A stretch of DNA of 64,000 nucleotides from an uncultured Lachnospiraceae bacterium (lineage in GTDB: Bacteria > Bacillota > Clostridia > Lachnospirales > Lachnospiraceae): positions 1-64,000 of the forward strand of contig CAJUBP010000015.1 in NCBI GenBank assembly GCA_910584585.1, in the 5' to 3' direction. The notes beneath the pieces were generated by a model. The model was given only the letters and a program-made list of their open reading frames with translations, ran no database searches and had not been told where the DNA came from. A program made the position numbers and the translations under genes. Shown piece after piece: positions 41,539 to 51,074 of this stretch; position 1 is the first letter of the stretch; the number at the start of each line of letters is the position of its first letter.

Positions 41539-42468
41539 TTACATTTTAGCCCGGATCCATTTATAAATATCTCTATATACTGTTTCTTTATCCAGTTCAT
41601 TTAAAATCTCATGCCGGTCAGAGGGATAGAGTCTGCAGGTGATATCCTGAATGCCCGCCCGTTTGTAATTCACGCAGACGGCCTTTACCCCCGCGCCGTA
41701 ATTGCCCACCGGGTCTTCTTCTCCGGCCACCAGAAGAAGGGGAAGCTTCTTTGGAATGGCATTGATATTTGCCGGCTTATTGATGTCATGTATGGTGTCA
41801 AATAATGTGTAATATCCGTTTAATGTGAACTTAAAGGTGCATCGGGGTTCCTTGTTATAAGCTTTTACGATTTCTTTGTCCCTGGTCAGCCAGGCGCCCT
41901 CTGTTCCTTCACTGCGGAATCTCTTATTGTTCCCGCCCAGCGCCATTTTTTCCACCAGACTGCACCGATGGTTCCAGCCGCGGAACAGGGCCAGAACGCG
42001 GCAAATGAATTTCCCCGTTATCACGGCCGCATTGGGCTGATTCCCGGTCCCCATGATAACGGCGCCCTTCAGTCCGCTGCCATATTTCGACAGATATTTC
42101 CTCAGAAGAAAAGAACCCATGCTGTGGCCCAGCATAAAATAAGGCGTATCCGGGTGTTCTTTCTGAATAATTTTCCGCAAGTGGTTCAAATCCTCCACTA
42201 CAATATCACTGCCGCCCTTAGGCGCGAAATATCCCCAGAATTCTTCTGATTTTACAGATTTTCCATGCCCCAGATGATCATTTCCCACTACCATAAAGCC
42301 CTGCTGCACCATATATTCCGCAAAACCCTCGTACCGTTCCACATATTCTATCATGCCATGGCTGATCTGAAGAATTCCCTTTAATTCTCCCTCTTCCGGT
42401 TCCCATTTTACGGCATAGATTTTCGTCTGTTTATCCGCTGATAAAAATCCAAAGGTTCTTTTTTTCAT
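41539..42468 (-). CDS. Alpha/beta hydrolase, monoacylglycerol lipase-like
   Basis: 309 residues. Lysophospholipase/monoglyceride-lipase type: oxyanion region QISHGMIEYVERYEGFAEYM, FMVVGNDHLGHGKS, nucleophile elbow MLGHSMGSFLLRKYL (Ser), acid in LLLVAGEEDPVGNYG (Asp) and His in YPSDRHEILNE. The triad is complete. Probably cleaves lysolipids or monoacylglycerols in the cytoplasm. AGGAGGCGC precedes the ATG. About 70 bp upstream of the DUF1002 gene on the same strand. Confidence 0.9.
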   Translation of the reverse strand: MKKRTFGFLSADKQTKIYAVKWEPEEGELKGILQISHGMIEYVERYEGFAEYMVQQGFMVVGNDHLGHGKSVKSEEFWGYFAPKGGSDIVVEDLNHLRKIIQKEHPDTPYFMLGHSMGSFLLRKYLSKYGSGLKGAVIMGTGNQPNAAVITGKFICRVLALFRGWNHRCSLVEKMALGGNNKRFRSEGTEGAWLTRDKEIVKAYNKEPRCTFKFTLNGYYTLFDTIHDINKPANINAIPKKLPLLLVAGEEDPVGNYGAGVKAVCVNYKRAGIQDITCRLYPSDRHEILNELDKETVYRDIYKWIRAKM

Positions 42469-42498
42469 AAGCGCCTCCTATGATATGCCAATTCTGAA

Positions 42499-43485
42499 TC
42501 ATGAATTGCTGATTTCCGCTCCCACTGCCCGGAGCCATTCTTCCACTTCTTTTGCCTTCCTGCGCAGATTGTTCAGAGTCTCCTGCTGGCCTGTAAAAGT
42601 CTTCCCTGCCTGTTCCACCACCTGGGCGGCCGCATCGTACTGCTTGGTGATCAGTTCATTGTCGCCCACAGACTGATCCAGGCTCTCCGCCAGCGCAAGA
42701 ATCTGGGTCATAAGGTTCCTGGTTTCTGTCTCTTCCAATCTGGAAGCGTAAGCCCCGAACCCTTCCGCCGCTTTCTCCAGGCGGGCATTGTGCTCTTTCC
42801 AGATCTGGGTTAAATACAGCACCTGGGTCTCGGCCTCTTTCAGCCGCTCTTCCATCTTCTGCATTTTCTCAGCCATAAAAGAAGCGGACTGGTGATATTT
42901 GCCTGACAAATCTCTCACCTTCTCTGCCGCTTCCACAAACTGCACGCCGTCTTCTCCCAATCTTCCTGCTTCAATGGCCGCGTTCAGCGCAAGGATTCCC
43001 ATCTGCTTCTCCATCTCTCCCATGCCGCTGATGCGTTCCTCCATTTCTCCCATTTCCTGGCGCATTCCTGACGCCGCCAGTTCCAGCACTTCTTCCGGAG
43101 AAGTAAGCTTGCTGCCCTGTTCAATCATCTCCAGCAGTTCTTTTTCTCTTCGGTAAATTCCTTCAATGGATCTCTGATAGGTGCCGTCGGCCAGTCCTGC
43201 CTTATTGGCCAAAACTACAATCTGCTTCTGCAGTTCGCGGTTTCTGACATTCTGCCGTTTTGCCTCCCCGGCAGCCCCTTTTACTGTCTCTGTTAATTTC
43301 TCCATCTGACTGTCCAGTTCGCTCTGGCTCTCTTCCATGGAGGCAATTCCTGTTTCCGTTTCTTTTTGCACCAACCGCATTTTATTTGTCACCTCTGATA
43401 ATTTCTTCAAATATTTATCTGCCTCCGCCTGTTTGGAGAGCAGCTCTCGTTCCAGTTCCTCCTGTTTTTTCCCTATACCGAACAT
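42499..43485 (-). CDS. Soluble methyl-accepting chemotaxis-like coiled-coil protein
   Basis: 328 residues from ATG 43485 (AAAGGGGAACC before it). Almost entirely helical coiled coil; no signal peptide or membrane helix. A segment ILALNAAIEAGRLGEDGVQF followed by FVEAAEKVRDLS corresponds to the signalling hairpin tip of chemoreceptors (usual form ALNAAIEAARAGE.G.GFAVVA.E). It has substitutions (AGRLGED) and lacks a sensor domain. No che genes are in the window. It may be a cytoplasmic receptor or a degenerate scaffold protein. Confidence 0.75.
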   Translation of the reverse strand: MFGIGKKQEELERELLSKQAEADKYLKKLSEVTNKMRLVQKETETGIASMEESQSELDSQMEKLTETVKGAAGEAKRQNVRNRELQKQIVVLANKAGLADGTYQRSIEGIYRREKELLEMIEQGSKLTSPEEVLELAASGMRQEMGEMEERISGMGEMEKQMGILALNAAIEAGRLGEDGVQFVEAAEKVRDLSGKYHQSASFMAEKMQKMEERLKEAETQVLYLTQIWKEHNARLEKAAEGFGAYASRLEETETRNLMTQILALAESLDQSVGDNELITKQYDAAAQVVEQAGKTFTGQQETLNNLRRKAKEVEEWLRAVGAEISNS

Positions 43486-43547
43486 CTGGGTTCCCCTTTC
43501 TTTCAAAAGTGTTTCATCTTTTTCATTCTATCACATTTTGTCCGGTT

Positions 43548-45350
43548 CTAACAGTAGTTCTTTACAATTATCTGTAAACTTTCTCTTCCATTGTAGACAT
43601 TAATTTCCGGATAGTAAATAAAAGATACCGTAATCCCGTTATGAAAATTCCCAGTTTCCACAGCCATGGGCCCCGTCTCGCGGCAGCCCGTCATTGTCTG
43701 CTCCAATGCGGTATTTCCGAATTTTTGCCTCAGAAAATCCAGAAACGCCTCCGTATCTCCGAAATAGACTGCGTTCATCCTGGTTCCCCCCTGGCTCTGC
43801 ACCTGCATCCGGCAGACATTCTTATTTTTTCCTAAAATCTGCAGTGACAAAATATGTATCCCTTTATCCGCAAATACCGGCTTCTCATTGGATTTGCCAA
43901 AAGGTTCCAAAAGATTCATTTCTTCTATCAGGGGTTTTGAGATATAGTCTAAGGGCATGGGAACGTCTATCACAATTTTCCCCTGGAGATCTTCTTGGGT
44001 CAAAACTGTGTTCTCATTTAACCGCTGCCGGAACAGCTCCACATGTTCCCGGGGCAGAGACAGCCCTGCCGCCATGGGATGCCCGCCGAACCTGGTAAAT
44101 AATTCTTTGCATTTTGACATTTCTTCAAACATGGAATAGCTTTCAATGGAACGGCCGGAGCCTTTCACCCCGTCTTTTGCGCTGGTCAGCAGAAATACCG
44201 GGCGGTGGTACCGCTCTCTGACGCGGCCGGCAATGATTCCCGCCAGGCTTTCATGGCAGTCCGGCAGGTAAATCACCAGAACTTTATCCTCTTTTAAAGA
44301 AGTCTCCTCCACCAGCTTCACCGCCTGACTGACGCCTTGTTCCGTCATCTCTTTCCGGCTGGCGTTCAGGTCATACAAATCCTCCGCCAATGCGGCCGCC
44401 GTCTGTTGGTCTTCCGCCAGCAGCATTTTCAGGGCGCGGTACGCGGTATCCAGCCTTCCGCTGGCATTGAGGCAGGGACCCAGCACAAACCCGATATGGT
44501 ATGCCTTGATTTTGCCCGGCTCGATCTGATTTCTTGCCGCCAGGGCCCGCATTCCGTAATTCTTCGTACGATTTAAGGCTTTTAACCCTTCTTTTACCAG
44601 AATCCGGTTCTCTCCTATCAGCGGCATCACGTCCCCCACCGTGGCAAAAGCCGCGTTTTCCAGATATGTCAGGGCTTTTTCCGGCAAAAATCCCATGTTT
44701 TGAAACAAGGACTGCGCCAGCTTGAAGGCCACGGCCCCGCCGCACAATTCTTTAAAGGGATAGGGGCAGTCCGGCTGCTTGGGATTTACTACTGCGTCCG
44801 CCGGCGGGATATGGAAGATTTTTTGTCCATCCTCCTTCTGTTCATAGGGAATCTCGTGATGATCCGTGATAATTACAGTCATTCCCAGCTCTTTTGCCAG
44901 AGCCAGTTCCGCTTCTGCCGCAATTCCGTTGTCACAGGTGAGAATGGTGTCCACTTCCTCTGACGCCGCCTGGCGCACCAGCCGCTCATTGACCCCGTAT
45001 CCGTCTTTCATCCGGTCAGGTATGGCATAGTCTGCCCTGGCTCCGCACTCCCGCAGCGCTGAGTACAAAATATAGACGGACTGCACTCCGTCAATATCAT
45101 AATCCCCGATAATGCGGATTTTCTTTTTTTGCTGAATCTTTTCTTTGAGAATTGATACGGCCTTTTTCATATCTTTCATTTTCTCCGGATCCTGGAGATC
45201 CTCCAGAGTGCCGTGAAGATATTCTTCGATGGCCTCTTCTCCAATCACTTCTCTGTTTCGGATAATTCTGGCGGTCACCGGATCAATTCCGAACTGCTCT
45301 GATATTTTCTTAAAATCTGCTTTTTTGGCAGACACTACCCATTTTTCCAT
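43548..45350 (-). CDS. recJ: Single-stranded-DNA exonuclease RecJ
   Basis: 600 residues. DHH domain motifs: IIGDYDIDGVQSVYILYSAL, ILTCDNGIAAEAELALAKEL, VIITDHHEIPYEQK; DHHA1 domain with GSGRSIESYSMFEEMS and GGHPMAAGLSLPREHVEL. 5'-3' exonuclease acting in recombination and mismatch repair. Somewhat divergent (for instance VQSVYI where many have VTSTAL) but all metal ligands are present. AAAGGAGAAC precedes the ATG. Divergent from the DHH phosphoesterase gene at 45496. Confidence 0.88.
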   Translation of the reverse strand: MEKWVVSAKKADFKKISEQFGIDPVTARIIRNREVIGEEAIEEYLHGTLEDLQDPEKMKDMKKAVSILKEKIQQKKKIRIIGDYDIDGVQSVYILYSALRECGARADYAIPDRMKDGYGVNERLVRQAASEEVDTILTCDNGIAAEAELALAKELGMTVIITDHHEIPYEQKEDGQKIFHIPPADAVVNPKQPDCPYPFKELCGGAVAFKLAQSLFQNMGFLPEKALTYLENAAFATVGDVMPLIGENRILVKEGLKALNRTKNYGMRALAARNQIEPGKIKAYHIGFVLGPCLNASGRLDTAYRALKMLLAEDQQTAAALAEDLYDLNASRKEMTEQGVSQAVKLVEETSLKEDKVLVIYLPDCHESLAGIIAGRVRERYHRPVFLLTSAKDGVKGSGRSIESYSMFEEMSKCKELFTRFGGHPMAAGLSLPREHVELFRQRLNENTVLTQEDLQGKIVIDVPMPLDYISKPLIEEMNLLEPFGKSNEKPVFADKGIHILSLQILGKNKNVCRMQVQSQGGTRMNAVYFGDTEAFLDFLRQKFGNTALEQTMTGCRETGPMAVETGNFHNGITVSFIYYPEINVYNGRESLQIIVKNYC

Positions 45351-45495
45351 GCTGTTCTCCTTTTACGCGCTCTGATCTACCGTTCCGTGAACAATAACCC
45401 GATTATATCACAAAACCAGTTATTTTTCATTTCCATTGATTTTATTTTCAAAAAAAGATATAATAACACAAAAAAGCAAAGGAGTTTCGTGTTTC

Positions 45496-46479
45496 ATGAA
45501 CCCGTTAGATTTAGCAGATATTTTAAGAGATCACACTGTTTATATCCAGACTCACAACTTTCCGGACCCGGACGCAATTGCCTGCGCTTTCGGCCTTCAG
45601 CAGTTTCTGAATCGCCACGGCATTGCATCTGCCCTCTGTTATGACGGAAAAATCGACCGGCTCAGTTCTAAGAAGATGCTGGATACTTTCGGAATTGCCA
45701 TGCGCTCGAAAGATGAGCTTCCTGATATGACCGAAGAAGATCTGATTGTCCTGGTGGATTCTCAGAAAAAGAACAGCAACGTAACCGACTTAATCGGGGA
45801 TGAGGTGGCCTGCATTGACCATCATCCGATATTTTTCCCCTATGAATATCTGTATCAGGACATTCAGCCGGTAGGCGCGTGTTCTTCCATTATCGCCTCC
45901 TATTATCAGAAAACCAACACGCCTATTTCCCCGGCCTGCGCCGCTGCCCTGGCTTACGGCATCAAAATGGATACGGCGGATTTCTGCCGGGGCGCTACTG
46001 CTCTGGATACGGAAATGTTTTCTTTCCTGTTTGAACACGCCGACTGGGAACTTGTCACCAATATGTATTCCAACACTATGGAATTTGACGATTTGCGGGC
46101 ATACGGCGCAGCCATTCAAAATATACAGATTTTCGGCGGGACAGGCTTTGCCTATATCCCATTTCACTGCGCCAATGCATTAATTGCCATTATCTCAGAC
46201 TTTATCTTATCTCTGGACGTGGTACATATTGCCATTATTTACGCAAAACAGACCAACGGGCTGCGGTTTTCCGTCCGGTGCGAACAGAACCGGACCCACG
46301 CCGGCAATCTTATCGCCCGGGTGTTAAAGCCCTGGGGAAGCGGCGGCGGACATCCTTCCATGGCGGGAGGAATGATTCCTTCGGAGAATATTCCGCTGCT
46401 GGGGGAGGATATGCATACGACGCTTCAAGACGCGTTTTTGAAGTGTATTTCTGAAATGGAAAAGGAGCCTTCTCCATAA
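45496..46479 (+). CDS. DHH-family phosphoesterase, NrnA-like
   Basis: 327 residues from ATG 45496; the SD AAAGGAG lies 11 bases upstream, slightly far. Motifs: THNFPDPDAIACAFGLQQFL, VLVDSQKKNS, ACIDHHPIFFP (DHH) and the DHHA1 end WGSGGGHPSMAGGMIPSENI. NrnA-type enzymes degrade short RNA oligos or pAp / cyclic dinucleotide products. Which of these is the substrate is not evident. Ends in a terminator shared with asnS. Confidence 0.88.
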   Translation: MNPLDLADILRDHTVYIQTHNFPDPDAIACAFGLQQFLNRHGIASALCYDGKIDRLSSKKMLDTFGIAMRSKDELPDMTEEDLIVLVDSQKKNSNVTDLIGDEVACIDHHPIFFPYEYLYQDIQPVGACSSIIASYYQKTNTPISPACAAALAYGIKMDTADFCRGATALDTEMFSFLFEHADWELVTNMYSNTMEFDDLRAYGAAIQNIQIFGGTGFAYIPFHCANALIAIISDFILSLDVVHIAIIYAKQTNGLRFSVRCEQNRTHAGNLIARVLKPWGSGGGHPSMAGGMIPSENIPLLGEDMHTTLQDAFLKCISEMEKEPSP

Positions 46480-46489
46480 GGCTCCTTTT
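46460..46489. terminator. Bidirectional terminator
   Basis: AAAAGGAGCCTT/AAGGCTCCTTTT stem between the convergent DHH phosphoesterase and asnS genes; overlaps the phosphoesterase stop codon. Confidence 0.85.
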
Positions 46490-46506
46490 CTACAGCTCCT
46501 TACCGC

Positions 46507-47904
46507 CTATAATTCACAATTCTTCACTGTTCTCGGGAAAGGCACCACATCCCGGATGTTGGTCATGCCCGTCAGGTACATGACGCAGCGCTCAAATCCC
46601 AAACCAAATCCCGCATGTCTTGCCGTTCCGTATTTCCGCAAATCCAGATAGAAATCATAATCGTCTTTGTTCAGGCCAAGTTCCTCCATCCGCCTGCAGA
46701 GCTTCTCGTAATCGTCTTCCCTCTGGCTTCCGCCGATAATTTCTCCGATTCCCGGCACCAGGCAATCCACAGCCGCGACAGTCTTGCCGTCGGGATTCAG
46801 CTTCATGTAAAAAGCCTTGATTTCCTTGGGATAATCTGTCACAAATACCGGGCGCTTGAACACTTCTTCTGTCAAATAACGCTCATGCTCCGTCTGCAGA
46901 TCAGCCCCCCAGGAAACTTTGTATTCAAAGTTCTCATTATTCTTTTCCAGAATCTCAACCGCCTCTGTGTAAGTCACATGGGCAAAATCAGAATTTACCA
47001 CATGATTCAGGCGCTCCAGCAGGCCCTTGTCCACAAAACTGTTGAAAAACTGCATCTCTTCCGGTGCATGCTCCAACACATATTGGATGATATATTTCAG
47101 CATGCTCTCCGCCAGAATCATATCGTCCTCTAAATCCGCAAAAGCAATCTCCGGCTCAATCATCCAGAATTCCGCCGCATGTCTGGTGGTATTGGAATTC
47201 TCCGCCCGAAACGTGGGGCCGAACGTATAAATATTCTTAAATGCCATGGCGTAGGTTTCCCCGTTTAACTGGCCGCTTACGGTAAGGTTAGTGGGCTTGC
47301 CGAAAAAGTCCTGGGTAAAGTCTATGGCTCCTGTATCGTCTTTGGGAACATTATTCAGATCCAGCGTGGTGACCTGGAACATCTCTCCCGCCCCCTCACA
47401 GTCGCTTCCCGTAATCAGCGGCGTATGCACATACACAAAGTCCCGCTCCTGGAAAAACTTGTGGATGGCGTAGGCAATCAGGGAGCGCACCCGAAATACC
47501 GCTTCAAAGGTATTGGTCCGGGGACGCAGATGAGAAATCGTCCTTAAATATTCAAAGCTGTGGCGTTTTTTCTGCAGCGGATAATCCGGCATGGACTGGC
47601 CCTCCACCAGAATCTCATCCGCCTGGATTTCAAAGGGCTGCTTTGCCTGGGGAGTGGCCACCAGTTTGCCTTTTACCAGAATGGCCGCGCCCACATTTAA
47701 TTTTTCCACCTCCGCAAAATTAGAAAGGCCGTCGTGGTACACCACCTGCAGGGGCTCAAAAAAAGTTCCGTCATTGACCACAATAAATCCGAAATTCTTG
47801 GAATTGCGGATGCTTCTCACCCATCCGCCCACGGTAACCTCCTGTTCTAAAAATTCCTCTTTTCTGCGGTAAAGATCTTTGATATTTGTCAGTTTCCATT
47901 CCAT
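46507..47904 (-). CDS. asnS: Asparaginyl-tRNA synthetase
   Basis: 465 residues, class IIb aaRS. N-terminal OB-fold (TVGGWVRSIRNSKNFGFIVV) and catalytic domain with motif 2 (TFGPTFRAENSNTTRHAAEF) and motif 3 (GFGLGFERCVMYLTGMTNIR). The ending in VVPFPRTVKNCEL is typical of AsnRS and distinguishes it from AspRS. Charges tRNA-Asn. AAAGGAGAAGAGC precedes the ATG. No T-box is seen in the short upstream region; the next gene upstream is the prolyl isomerase lipoprotein, 33 bp away. Confidence 0.95.
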   Translation of the reverse strand: MEWKLTNIKDLYRRKEEFLEQEVTVGGWVRSIRNSKNFGFIVVNDGTFFEPLQVVYHDGLSNFAEVEKLNVGAAILVKGKLVATPQAKQPFEIQADEILVEGQSMPDYPLQKKRHSFEYLRTISHLRPRTNTFEAVFRVRSLIAYAIHKFFQERDFVYVHTPLITGSDCEGAGEMFQVTTLDLNNVPKDDTGAIDFTQDFFGKPTNLTVSGQLNGETYAMAFKNIYTFGPTFRAENSNTTRHAAEFWMIEPEIAFADLEDDMILAESMLKYIIQYVLEHAPEEMQFFNSFVDKGLLERLNHVVNSDFAHVTYTEAVEILEKNNENFEYKVSWGADLQTEHERYLTEEVFKRPVFVTDYPKEIKAFYMKLNPDGKTVAAVDCLVPGIGEIIGGSQREDDYEKLCRRMEELGLNKDDYDFYLDLRKYGTARHAGFGLGFERCVMYLTGMTNIRDVVPFPRTVKNCEL

Positions 47905-47937
47905 AGCTCTTCTCCTTTTATATTTCTTTTATTCTTC

Positions 47938-49158
47938 TTACTCTGTCTGACCCTCTTCCGATTCCTGCTCTGCGGCTGTCTGGTCTTCTCCCGCAGTATT
48001 CCCGGCGTCTCCTGACTCTCCGGAAGTCTCGCCATAGGTAATCTTCGCGTTTTCTGTCAGCATGTCCACGGTCTTTTCTCTCAGGAACACATTTTTAATA
48101 TATTCTTCCCCATGCTGTTCCAGCAGGGCTTCCTCGCTGGCATAGCCGTAATCTTCCACAACGCTTTTCTTATATTCCGCAAATTCCTCTTCGCCGATTT
48201 CAATCTTTTCTTTTTCGGCAATGGCTTCGATAATCAATTCCCCTTCCAGCGTCTCTGTCACCAGCTGCTTTGCCTGGGCCTCAAAATCCTCTTCTGTCAC
48301 ATTGGAGGCTGTCAGATAATCCTCCATTTTCATGCCGTAAGCTTCCAGATTCACATTGAACCGCTCCATGTATTCTTCCATTCTCTGGTCCAACAGCCCT
48401 TCCGGAAATTCTTTCACCTTGCAGACTTCTTTTAACTTCTGAATCACTGCGGCCTCTGTCTCCTGCTTCTTGGTCACAGACCTGCTCTCTTCTAGCTGTT
48501 CCCTGACGCCGTTCTCAAAATCCGCCACAGTTTTATAGCCCTGGGAGGACATATTTTTCTCCACAAAGGCATCGTCCAGCATATCATAAGTCATATCTGA
48601 CTTATTGACAATCTTATTCACAGTTACATTGAAAACAACCGCCTGGCCTGCCAGTTCTTCATTCTGATAGCCCTCCGGAAATGTCAGATTAAGGGATACT
48701 TTTTCTCCCACTTTCACTCCGATCAAACCGTCCTCAAACCCATCAATAAAACTGTCTGAACCGATTTCAAGCACTGCCCCCTGGGCAGTTCCACCGTTAA
48801 AGGCTACGCCGTCTTTCAATCCCTCATAGTCGATGTTGACGAAATCGCCGTCTTCCACCGTGTCTTTATCGGCGTCCTCATAGACCGGATAAGACAGCAG
48901 TGTATTTGTCACTTCATTTTTCACATCCTCATCGGTAACCTCGTAGGAGCCAAGACTTATTTCCAATCCATTATATTCTCCCAATTCCACATAATCCGCT
49001 GCATTATAATCAATGGTTTTCTTATCTTCTGAACCGCTTGCTTCCTCTTTGCCTGTACTTTCTTTTTTATCGCTGTTTTCCTTCTGGTCTGTTCCGCAGC
49101 CGCCCAGCAAAGCCGCCGCGCATACTGCGCACAGCAGTAACATAATTCTTTTTTTCAT
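47938..49158 (-). CDS. Lipoprotein peptidyl-prolyl isomerase, FKBP/trigger factor-like
   Basis: 406 residues from ATG 49158 (AAAGGGAAACGC before it). Lipoprotein signal (RIMLLLCAVCAAALLGGCGT with lipobox LGGC), then FKBP-type domain (VEDGDFVNIDYEGLKDGVAF NGG..., DGFEDGLIGVKVGEKVSLNL) and a helical C-terminal chaperone-like domain similar to the trigger-factor C-terminus (AAVIQKLKEVCKVKEFPEGL). Acidic tail. Exported extracellular foldase anchored to the membrane. It is not ribosomal trigger factor because it has the lipobox and lacks the ribosome-binding domain. Confidence 0.87.
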   Translation of the reverse strand: MKKRIMLLLCAVCAAALLGGCGTDQKENSDKKESTGKEEASGSEDKKTIDYNAADYVELGEYNGLEISLGSYEVTDEDVKNEVTNTLLSYPVYEDADKDTVEDGDFVNIDYEGLKDGVAFNGGTAQGAVLEIGSDSFIDGFEDGLIGVKVGEKVSLNLTFPEGYQNEELAGQAVVFNVTVNKIVNKSDMTYDMLDDAFVEKNMSSQGYKTVADFENGVREQLEESRSVTKKQETEAAVIQKLKEVCKVKEFPEGLLDQRMEEYMERFNVNLEAYGMKMEDYLTASNVTEEDFEAQAKQLVTETLEGELIIEAIAEKEKIEIGEEEFAEYKKSVVEDYGYASEEALLEQHGEEYIKNVFLREKTVDMLTENAKITYGETSGESGDAGNTAGEDQTAAEQESEEGQTE

Positions 49159-49357
49159 ATTGCGTTTCCCTTTCTTTCTGAGTATGAAACAACAAGAACT
49201 TTTCACAATAATAAAGAATAGCACACTTTTTACCAAATGAAAAGGTTTCCATGATACAAAACACAAATAAAACACAAGTTTTGCCAACACGCTGTAATTG
49301 TGTTATACTGATAAAAATATTCATACAGCCCGGCTGCGGCTGAAAAAGGAGTCCACT

Positions 49358-50824
49358 ATGAACCATTTAACATTACTGACAGACCTGTACGAGCTGACCA
49401 TGATGCAGGGCTACTTTAAAACCGGAAACAATGAGACTGTCGTATTCGACGCGTTTTACCGGACAAATCCCGGCAACGGCGGATATGCCGTCTGCGCAGG
49501 CTTAGAACAAATCATAGAATACATCAAAGACCTGCGTTTTTCAGAAGAAGACATTTCCTATCTGAGAACCCTTGGAATATTCGAGGAAGATTTCCTGGAA
49601 TACTTAAAAGATTTCCGCTTTTCTGGCGATATCTACGCTATTCCGGAAGGCACCGTGATTTTCCCCCGGGAACCGCTGCTGAAAGTCATTGCCCCCATTA
49701 TGGAGGCCCAGCTGATCGAAACTGCCGTTTTAAATATTTTAAACCACCAGAGCCTGATTGCCACCAAAGCCGCCCGGGTCTGCTACGCCGCTGACGGCGA
49801 CGGCGTGATGGAATTCGGCCTTCGCCGGGCGCAGGGTCCGGACGCCGGCGTATACGGGGCAAGGGCCGCCATCATCGGCGGATGCTGCGGCACCTCCAAC
49901 GTGCTCTGCGGGCAGATGTTTGACGTACCGGTAAAAGGCACCCATGCCCACAGCTGGATTATGAGCTTTCCGGATGAATACACTGCATTCAAAAAATACG
50001 CGGAACTTTATCCTTCTGCCTGCATTCTGCTGGTGGATACTTACGATACCATAAAATCCGGCATCCCCAATGCCATCCAAATCTTTACGGAAATGAGAGA
50101 GGCGGGAATCCCCCTTACCTTCTACGGCATCCGCATGGACAGCGGAGATCTTGCCTATCTGTCCAAAATCGCCCGGAATATGCTGGACGAAGCAGGATTC
50201 AAAGACGCGGTTATCTCCGCGTCCAACGATTTGGACGAGTATCTCATTGAAAACCTGAAAGCCCAGGGAGCCAAAATCACCTCCTGGGGCGTGGGCACCA
50301 ATCTGATCACCTCCAAGGACTGCCCGGCCTTCGGCGGCGTGTACAAGCTGGCGGCTATCCAAGATAAGGATGGAAATTTTCTTCCCAAAATCAAACTTTC
50401 TGAAAACACGGAAAAAGTCACGAATCCCGGCAACAAGACCATATACCGGATTTATGAGAAGTTTTCCGGCAAAATCAAGGCGGATTTGATCTGTCTGGCA
50501 GAGGAAACCTTTGACGCCAGCAAAAACCTGCGGCTCTTTGATTCCTTAGAAACCTGGAAGCGAACCACCCTGGAGGGGGGAACTTATACCATGCGGGAAC
50601 TGTTGGTAAAGGTCTTCGAAAAAGGAAACTGCATTTATGAGTCCCCGAAGGTAATGGAAATTCAGAAATACTGCGAAAAAGAAAAAAATACCTTGTGGAA
50701 TGAGACAAAACGGTTCGCAAATCCTCATGAGGTCTATGTGGACTTGTCCGATGAACTGTTTGATATGAAGCGGAAGATTCTCAATGAGTATTCAGCGGGA
50801 ACACTACACTCAAAAAAAGGATAA
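49358..50824 (+). CDS. pncB: Nicotinate phosphoribosyltransferase
   Basis: 488 residues from ATG 49358 (AAAGGAG seven bases before). Starts LLTDLYELTMMQGYFKTGNN, has ATKAARVCYAADGDGVMEFG, FGLRRAQGPD, the YGIRMDSGDLAYLSK phosphate-binding part and GVGTNLITSKDCPAFGGVYK. Salvages nicotinate to NaMN for NAD+ synthesis, and thus feeds the NadE enzyme encoded at 34865-36793. Complete gene, transcribed alone. The stop codon lies within a short repeated block at 50821-50860. Confidence 0.95.
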   Translation: MNHLTLLTDLYELTMMQGYFKTGNNETVVFDAFYRTNPGNGGYAVCAGLEQIIEYIKDLRFSEEDISYLRTLGIFEEDFLEYLKDFRFSGDIYAIPEGTVIFPREPLLKVIAPIMEAQLIETAVLNILNHQSLIATKAARVCYAADGDGVMEFGLRRAQGPDAGVYGARAAIIGGCCGTSNVLCGQMFDVPVKGTHAHSWIMSFPDEYTAFKKYAELYPSACILLVDTYDTIKSGIPNAIQIFTEMREAGIPLTFYGIRMDSGDLAYLSKIARNMLDEAGFKDAVISASNDLDEYLIENLKAQGAKITSWGVGTNLITSKDCPAFGGVYKLAAIQDKDGNFLPKIKLSENTEKVTNPGNKTIYRIYEKFSGKIKADLICLAEETFDASKNLRLFDSLETWKRTTLEGGTYTMRELLVKVFEKGNCIYESPKVMEIQKYCEKEKNTLWNETKRFANPHEVYVDLSDELFDMKRKILNEYSAGTLHSKKG

Positions 50825-50860
50825 ACGTGTGTTTGGCTTCTGAATCCTGCTGCCGGATGT
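50821..50860. repeat. 40-base block also present at 14932-14971
   Basis: About 34 of 40 bases match the promoter-proximal block of toxin locus 2 (ATAAACGTRTGTTTGG, then GAATCCTGCTGCC). Here the -35/-10 spacing is spoiled. Might be a decayed antitoxin promoter or a shared regulator site. Confidence 0.5.
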
Positions 50861-50883
50861 CTGCGTTATAACTACGGAGATCA

Positions 50884-51024
50884 AGGCAGGATGTCGTCCC
50901 AATTTACATCAGATTTTATGCTGAATTTCGAAGGTGTAGTGGGCTACATTGACTAAATTCAGCATGAAATCTGGTGTGAAGTGGGGCGGCAGATTGCGGG
51001 AATGAATTTTAAGACACGCTCTAA
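50884..51024. repeat. MITE-like palindromic element, family B (copy 1, one end lost)
   Basis: Inverted copy of 61145-61310: begins AGGCAGGATGTCGTCCC..., passes CTGAATTT/AAATTCAG, and ends AATTTTAAGACACGCTCTA (51006-51024). The opposite terminal ~20 bp is missing. It lies directly beside the broken ECF sigma locus. Confidence 0.7.
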
Positions 51025-51074
51025 GACGCGCTATAGCGCTGAATCCCCCTTTCGATTATTTTTTCAAAAATTCC

